64,000 bases of DNA from assembly GCA_921293015.1 (NCBI GenBank), contig OV121089.1:44215220-44279219 (forward strand). Direction: 5' to 3'. How positions within the stretch are numbered: the stretch's first letter is position 1; every line of letters begins with the position of its first letter. A program made the translations under genes and the position numbers. The notes under the pieces were generated by a model. The model ran no database searches and had not been told where the DNA came from. It worked only from the letters and a program-made list of their open reading frames with translations. The stretch comes from Phorcus lineatus. Its lineage: Eukaryota > Mollusca > Gastropoda > Trochida > Trochidae. This document shows positions 60,067 to 64,000 of the stretch, piece after piece.

Positions 60067-62604
60067 TTGGAAAATCGAAACTATACAAGTAAACTTATAA
60101 CTAAAATACTGAAAGATAATGGGGATATCATTACAGAAGGAGCAGAGATATTGCAAGAACAAATGAAATTTTATCAAAATTTATATGCTATGCCCGAAAG
60201 TGAAGCACGTGATACAACCACTCTCAATGATATAGAAACCCCTATACTAGAGGATGCTTTGCAAAAATTAATAGACAGACCTATGGAAAAACAGGAAGTT
60301 GCTGCAACAATAAAGGCAATGAAGAATAATAAAAGCCCAGGTATTGATGGGTTTAGTGTAGAATTTTTTAAGTTTTTCTGGAAAGAATTAGGAACGTGGG
60401 TATACAGGTATATTCTAGAAGTAATAAATGGTGACAAATTAAGTCTTACAATTAACCAGGGAATAACAACGTGCATACCTAAGCCAGGTAAAGATAGGAC
60501 TTTGTTAAAGAACTGGAGACCAATAACACTCTTAAATATACTTTATAAGATATTAAGCTCATGTATTGCAAATAGACTAAAATTAGTTTTACCAACTCTA
60601 ATACACAATAACCAAACAGGATTTATATCGGGTCGATGTATAAGTGATAATATTCGCTTATTATACGATATTATATTTGAAACTAAATTAAGGAAACAGC
60701 GTGGTCTTCTTGTCTTAATTGATTTTGAAAAAGCATTTGACACTGTTTCTAAAGGTTTTTTAATAGATGTGTTAAAGAAATTTCAGTTTGGAACAAATAT
60801 AATAAAATGGATTCAAATATTGATAAACAACAATCAATCTTGCGTTTCACAAAATGGTCATCTTTCCACATTTTTTGAAAATGAAAGGGGTTGTAGACAG
60901 GGCGATCCTATCTCCCCATACCTTTTCTTGTTAGTGGTAGAAATACTAGGGATAATGATAAGGCAAAATAAGGAAATCAAGGGTATTGTTTTACATGACA
61001 CTGAACACAAAATAGGACAATATGCTGACGATACAGAATTGTTTTTAGATGGATCTGAAAATAGTTTACGGGCAGCAATGAATACTCTAGAAACTTTTTA
61101 TAACATGTCTGGACTGAAAATGAACAAGCAAAAAACAAAGGTTGTATGGCTAGGCTCTATGGCAGGAAGTGGCCTTAAACTATGTAACAATCTTCAATTG
61201 GACTGGGAAGAGGGGAACTTTGAAGTTTTGGGAGTCACACTTAATGCAATGCTGGAAGACTTATGGGTGATAAACACGCGCAAAAAGCTAGACAATATTA
61301 AAAAAATATTAGGGAATTGGCGAAAACGCAATTTAACGTTGATTGGCAAAATAGTAGTAATCAAATCTTTGGCAATGTCAACACTAGTACATATATTTAC
61401 AGCTTTACCTAATCCGCCAAAGTCTTTCATCAAAGATCTTAATAAATTATTTTTTGAATTTTTATGGAACGGTAAAAAAGATAAAATCAAACGGGAAAAT
61501 ATTATGCGAAACTATGATGAGGGAGGGTTACGAATGATACATATAGATTCATTTGTCACTTCCTTAAAATTGTCATATCTACAGAGACACATTAGAAATG
61601 ATAAACAACAACAAAACTTTCCAGTAGATTATATATTCAAGCTTGGAGCTAATATTGATAAATTTGTTACTTTAGAAAACCCTTTTTGGCGAAATGTACT
61701 GGAATCCTGGAACACTTATTACGGGCTGTATAAATGTGATGGAAATAAAATAGGGGATATTTTGACGGAACCGCTTTGGCTAAATCATCAGTTTGTTCAT
61801 CCAGATTTTATTATTAAGTCTTGGTTTTCTAAAGGAGTCTGTAATATTAGAGATATATGTGATTCTAAAGGTATATTGTCTTTTGAACAATTAAAAAATA
61901 AATATGATTTGAAGGGCACTATATTACATTACAATAAAATGTTATTAAATATTCCTATCAAATGGAGAAAAGTCATCTCTGAGGAACATTTTATCAAAGA
62001 AAATATTAATATTTCAGAAGCATTAAGAAATATGCTAATACCTCATGGTTGTAGATACTTTTATGACATCTTGATAAAGAAAGACAATCTACCAAAGGTC
62101 TGTGTTAAATGGCAAACCCAATTTCCTGAAGGTATTAACTGGAAAGATGTATTTACTAGATTTAGAAAATGTACAAAAGATGTTAAACTGATTGATTTCC
62201 AATACAGATTCATTCACAAAAAGATTTACACTAAGCGTGAGTTGTTGTACATGAAAATTGTTGACGACGATATATGTTCGTTTTGTATGGAAGAGAAAGA
62301 AAATGTAGAACATGTGTTTTATTATTGTAAGCATATCAAAACCTTTTGGTCTCGATTAGAAATGTTGTTAAAAGACAAAATACCCGATTTTGTCTTAACT
62401 AAGTTTATAGTTTTTTTTGGCTCTCAAGACTCCAATTACCTTTTTAACCATATTACCTTACTGGCTAAGAAATACATACATAACATGAGTATTAGAAGGG
62501 AAATTCCTACATTTCAAATTTTTTACAAATCTCTAAAAGAGATAATAAAAGTAGAAAAATATATTGCAACAAAAAACAACAAATACTTTATATTTGAAAA
62601 ATAA
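60067..62604 (+). CDS. LINE ORF2 reverse transcriptase (RT + zinc-knuckle C-terminus)
   Basis: The frame has 845 codons without a stop. It contains RT motifs: NNKSPGIDGF near residue 90, IPKPGKDRTLLKNWRPITLLN near 140, the first catalytic Asp in LIDFEKAFD (D219), GCRQGDPISPYLF, and YADD at 319-322. Residues 737-754 are a C-x2-C..H-x4-C cluster (CSFCMEEKENVEHVFYYC), the RVT-type zinc-binding tail of Tx1/L1 elements. There is no RNase H. An intact frame suggests a fairly recent insertion, yet loss of the 5' end makes it immobile by itself. The first ATG is internal to ORF2, not a true start. Confidence 0.92.
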   Translation: MENRNYTSKLITKILKDNGDIITEGAEILQEQMKFYQNLYAMPESEARDTTTLNDIETPILEDALQKLIDRPMEKQEVAATIKAMKNNKSPGIDGFSVEFFKFFWKELGTWVYRYILEVINGDKLSLTINQGITTCIPKPGKDRTLLKNWRPITLLNILYKILSSCIANRLKLVLPTLIHNNQTGFISGRCISDNIRLLYDIIFETKLRKQRGLLVLIDFEKAFDTVSKGFLIDVLKKFQFGTNIIKWIQILINNNQSCVSQNGHLSTFFENERGCRQGDPISPYLFLLVVEILGIMIRQNKEIKGIVLHDTEHKIGQYADDTELFLDGSENSLRAAMNTLETFYNMSGLKMNKQKTKVVWLGSMAGSGLKLCNNLQLDWEEGNFEVLGVTLNAMLEDLWVINTRKKLDNIKKILGNWRKRNLTLIGKIVVIKSLAMSTLVHIFTALPNPPKSFIKDLNKLFFEFLWNGKKDKIKRENIMRNYDEGGLRMIHIDSFVTSLKLSYLQRHIRNDKQQQNFPVDYIFKLGANIDKFVTLENPFWRNVLESWNTYYGLYKCDGNKIGDILTEPLWLNHQFVHPDFIIKSWFSKGVCNIRDICDSKGILSFEQLKNKYDLKGTILHYNKMLLNIPIKWRKVISEEHFIKENINISEALRNMLIPHGCRYFYDILIKKDNLPKVCVKWQTQFPEGINWKDVFTRFRKCTKDVKLIDFQYRFIHKKIYTKRELLYMKIVDDDICSFCMEEKENVEHVFYYCKHIKTFWSRLEMLLKDKIPDFVLTKFIVFFGSQDSNYLFNHITLLAKKYIHNMSIRREIPTFQIFYKSLKEIIKVEKYIATKNNKYFIFEK

Positions 62605-62830
62605 TGGAGACCTTTGGTTAAAGATTTGCTTAGGTAGCACCTGTATCTTTATATTATTATAGACCATAAATACTAAGAATGAGAAAGATCTGTAATACCA
62701 GTCTATTTGTACATTATGACAAGTATTAATATACCATGTAGAAATGATACAAGTAAGGTTTAGTTGAATGTATGTAAAGACATGATGACAATGATCTTGG
62801 AACTGAATAAAAATATACAAAAAAAAAAAT

Positions 62831-62946
62831 ATATTTAGGGGATTTTTTCCCATACACATTGGACATACGTTTATGTATTTAAAATTTATCCCTTCTTTCA
62901 TGAGAGACTTGATAACCGCACTATACTCAGTTTTAGAACTGCTCAT
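62831..62946 (-). pseudogene. Mariner transposase fossil, N-terminal part
   Basis: The minus strand reads MSSSKTEYSAVIKSLMKEG, the usual mariner opening (..R.VIKFL..EG), then about 20 more residues to the LINE junction. It continues in phase with 59590 once the LINE is left out. The longer open frame past 62831 is LINE 3' UTR sequence. Confidence 0.75.
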
Positions 62947-63290
62947 ATGACAGAAGGGTGCCTGTGTTCAACAGGCTATTAACCTCAAGTACATGATTTG
63001 TTTAAATGTCTGTAAACTGTCGTCAAATTGCACATCCTAAGACCTTGCAATCCAGGTCTTCCTCTCGTAGGTTTGGTACGTTACTTTTGCACTAAGTTTT
63101 GAACAATATTTATGCAGAAATGTTTATAGGCGTCTTGAAGGATCAAACGTCTTGTATGTAAGCATCCCCGACTATCCAGGGTAAGCGTTCCGAGAATTCC
63201 CCACAGCATAAGTCAACTGATGTACATCCTTATTTGCACGCTTCCTGTCTCAGGGTTAGACGTATAGCTGACGCTCCAGTCTTCTTACCC
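62947..63290. other. Short non-coding stretch
   Basis: I see no gene and no defined repeat. It may hold the mariner left end, but no inverted repeat pair could be matched. Confidence 0.4.
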
Positions 63291-63291
63291 T

Positions 63292-64000
63292 GGGTGTAAA
63301 CCCTAGCAATACCTTCGCGCTGTGTCCTATTCCCTACAAACTTTCTAAAAATAATCAACCAATGACTGCGTTTGAAAGGCGAGTCGGCAATTTAATATGG
63401 CAGCGCCCATCCCTTCAAATTCAAACCGAGTGAGTGAGTGAGTGAGTTTGGGACTAACGTGTTTTTAACAGTATTTAAGTTCTTAAACACGTGGACGACA
63501 AGCATCTAAAAGAGGATCGAAAGAATGAGGGAAAGACTGAATGAAAGGCATTGTGAGAGATAGACAACAGGTTTTAGAACGACTCAAGTTTGGTTTGACT
63601 TCTACCCGACGACCTATCAAGCTTAGGTGCCAGGAGCATGTAAGCTGCGGCTGGCATAGCTCTAGGAGTCTCTGGGCCACTCAAACCACCACGATAAGGT
63701 ATTGAGTTAAGTGGTGGAAAATCAAACCGATCTCGTAAAACTGGATGTATGATGTTGTAATAAACTAACAAGAATCGCAAAATTGGACTCGGACATTATC
63801 ACCATGATCATCGGTTAAAAAACTTTAGATTCCAGTTTGTTTATCTAAGGACGTCGCCATTTAGCGTAAGAGCGAAAGCCAACTCCTGCTCGAGAGGCTC
63901 TCTTTGGTTGACCGAAATTTAATCGCACACCATCGCGATAAAAGTATTTGATTGGCTGAATCATGGGTTACGGCGCGAAGTTTTTGCTGGGGTTTACACC
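63292..64000. mobile_element. TIR-bounded element reaching the window edge
   Basis: The left end GGTGTAAACCCTAGCAATAC followed by CTTCGCGC (63292-63320) pairs with the last bases of the window, whose complement reads GGTGTAAACCCCAGCAAAAA then CTTCGCGC. Similarity persists inward (CAACCAATGA against CAGCCAATCA). A GAGT microsatellite lies at 63428-63446. The right terminus may extend beyond the window. Confidence 0.6.
63583..63780 (-). pseudogene. Coding-like fragment inside the right-edge TIR element (unrecognised)
   Basis: This minus-strand frame ends in a stop and has protein-like composition: VYYNIIHPVLRDRFD, then IPYRGGLSGPETPRAM and AAAYMLLAPKLDR. The text is not low-complexity and looks like a piece of a real protein, perhaps a captured exon or transposon gene. 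I cannot name it. No proper start or splice sites were found. Confidence 0.3.

Larger units (their letters stand above)
59591..62830 (+). mobile_element. 5'-truncated Tx1/L1-type LINE inserted into the mariner fossil
   Basis: The element covers the end of ORF2 from between endonuclease and reverse transcriptase through the 3' UTR. It ends in an A-run at about 62818-62829. It is inserted antisense to mariner transposase: the transposase frame is lost at about 59575-59590 and resumes at 62831. Target duplication is hard to define because both junctions are AT-rich (AAATAT on each side). The 5' end, including ORF1 and the endonuclease, is absent. Confidence 0.85.

Overview
This is a 64-kb window of animal nuclear DNA. 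Genes are split by GT-AG introns, intergenic DNA is AT-rich, and interspersed repeats are dense. Vertebrate-like orthologues (ANAPC7, PTRH2) sit beside tRNA-derived SINEs, a Tx1/L1-type LINE, a mariner fossil and repeat motifs I associate from memory with molluscs (an ending like cggcgttaaacaataactcactc, GAGT runs, and fragments of the type cccgacccttcggggggag). A mollusc, possibly a bivalve, is my best inference; nothing here fixes the species.

Layout. Positions 1-704 (minus) hold the 5' coding exon of a TRIM/RING-B-box protein that runs off the left edge. From 705 to 11,080 I see no gene, only repeats, including an inverted pair of 467-468-bp TTAA-flanked MITEs. Positions 11,132-12,328 (minus) hold the first coding exon of a Ser/Pro/Thr-rich basic protein I cannot name. 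From 12.6 to 20.5 kb the DNA is gene-free apart from hairpin elements. Positions 21,523-33,227 (minus) hold a complete 17-exon ANAPC7 gene (559 aa), the TPR subunit of the anaphase-promoting complex. Divergent from it, 34,590-39,059 (plus) holds a complete 5-exon PTRH2 (167 aa). Convergent with PTRH2, 39,672-44,135 (minus) holds a 5-exon gene for a 339-aa protein. It joins a degenerate KptA/Tpt1 N-terminal lobe to leucine-rich repeats, and one intron carries a minisatellite with an exact 138-bp period. Positions 44,662-47,227 are a TIR-bounded element. Positions 51,641-56,480 (minus) hold a complete 6-exon secreted S1 serine protease (259 aa) with a TATA box and elastase-like pocket residues. 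From 58.8 to 62.9 kb a 5'-truncated LINE is inserted in a mariner transposase fossil. The right edge is another TIR-bounded element.

The exon models for ANAPC7, PTRH2, the KptA-LRR gene and the protease were built by hand. I required GT/AG boundaries, phase agreement at every junction and family homology recalled from memory. No database search was run. The most unusual items are the KptA-lobe/LRR fusion, tandem arrays whose units carry copies of a neighbouring exon's splice acceptor (seen in two genes), and a hairpin transposon that seems to supply the branch-point region of an ANAPC7 intron.
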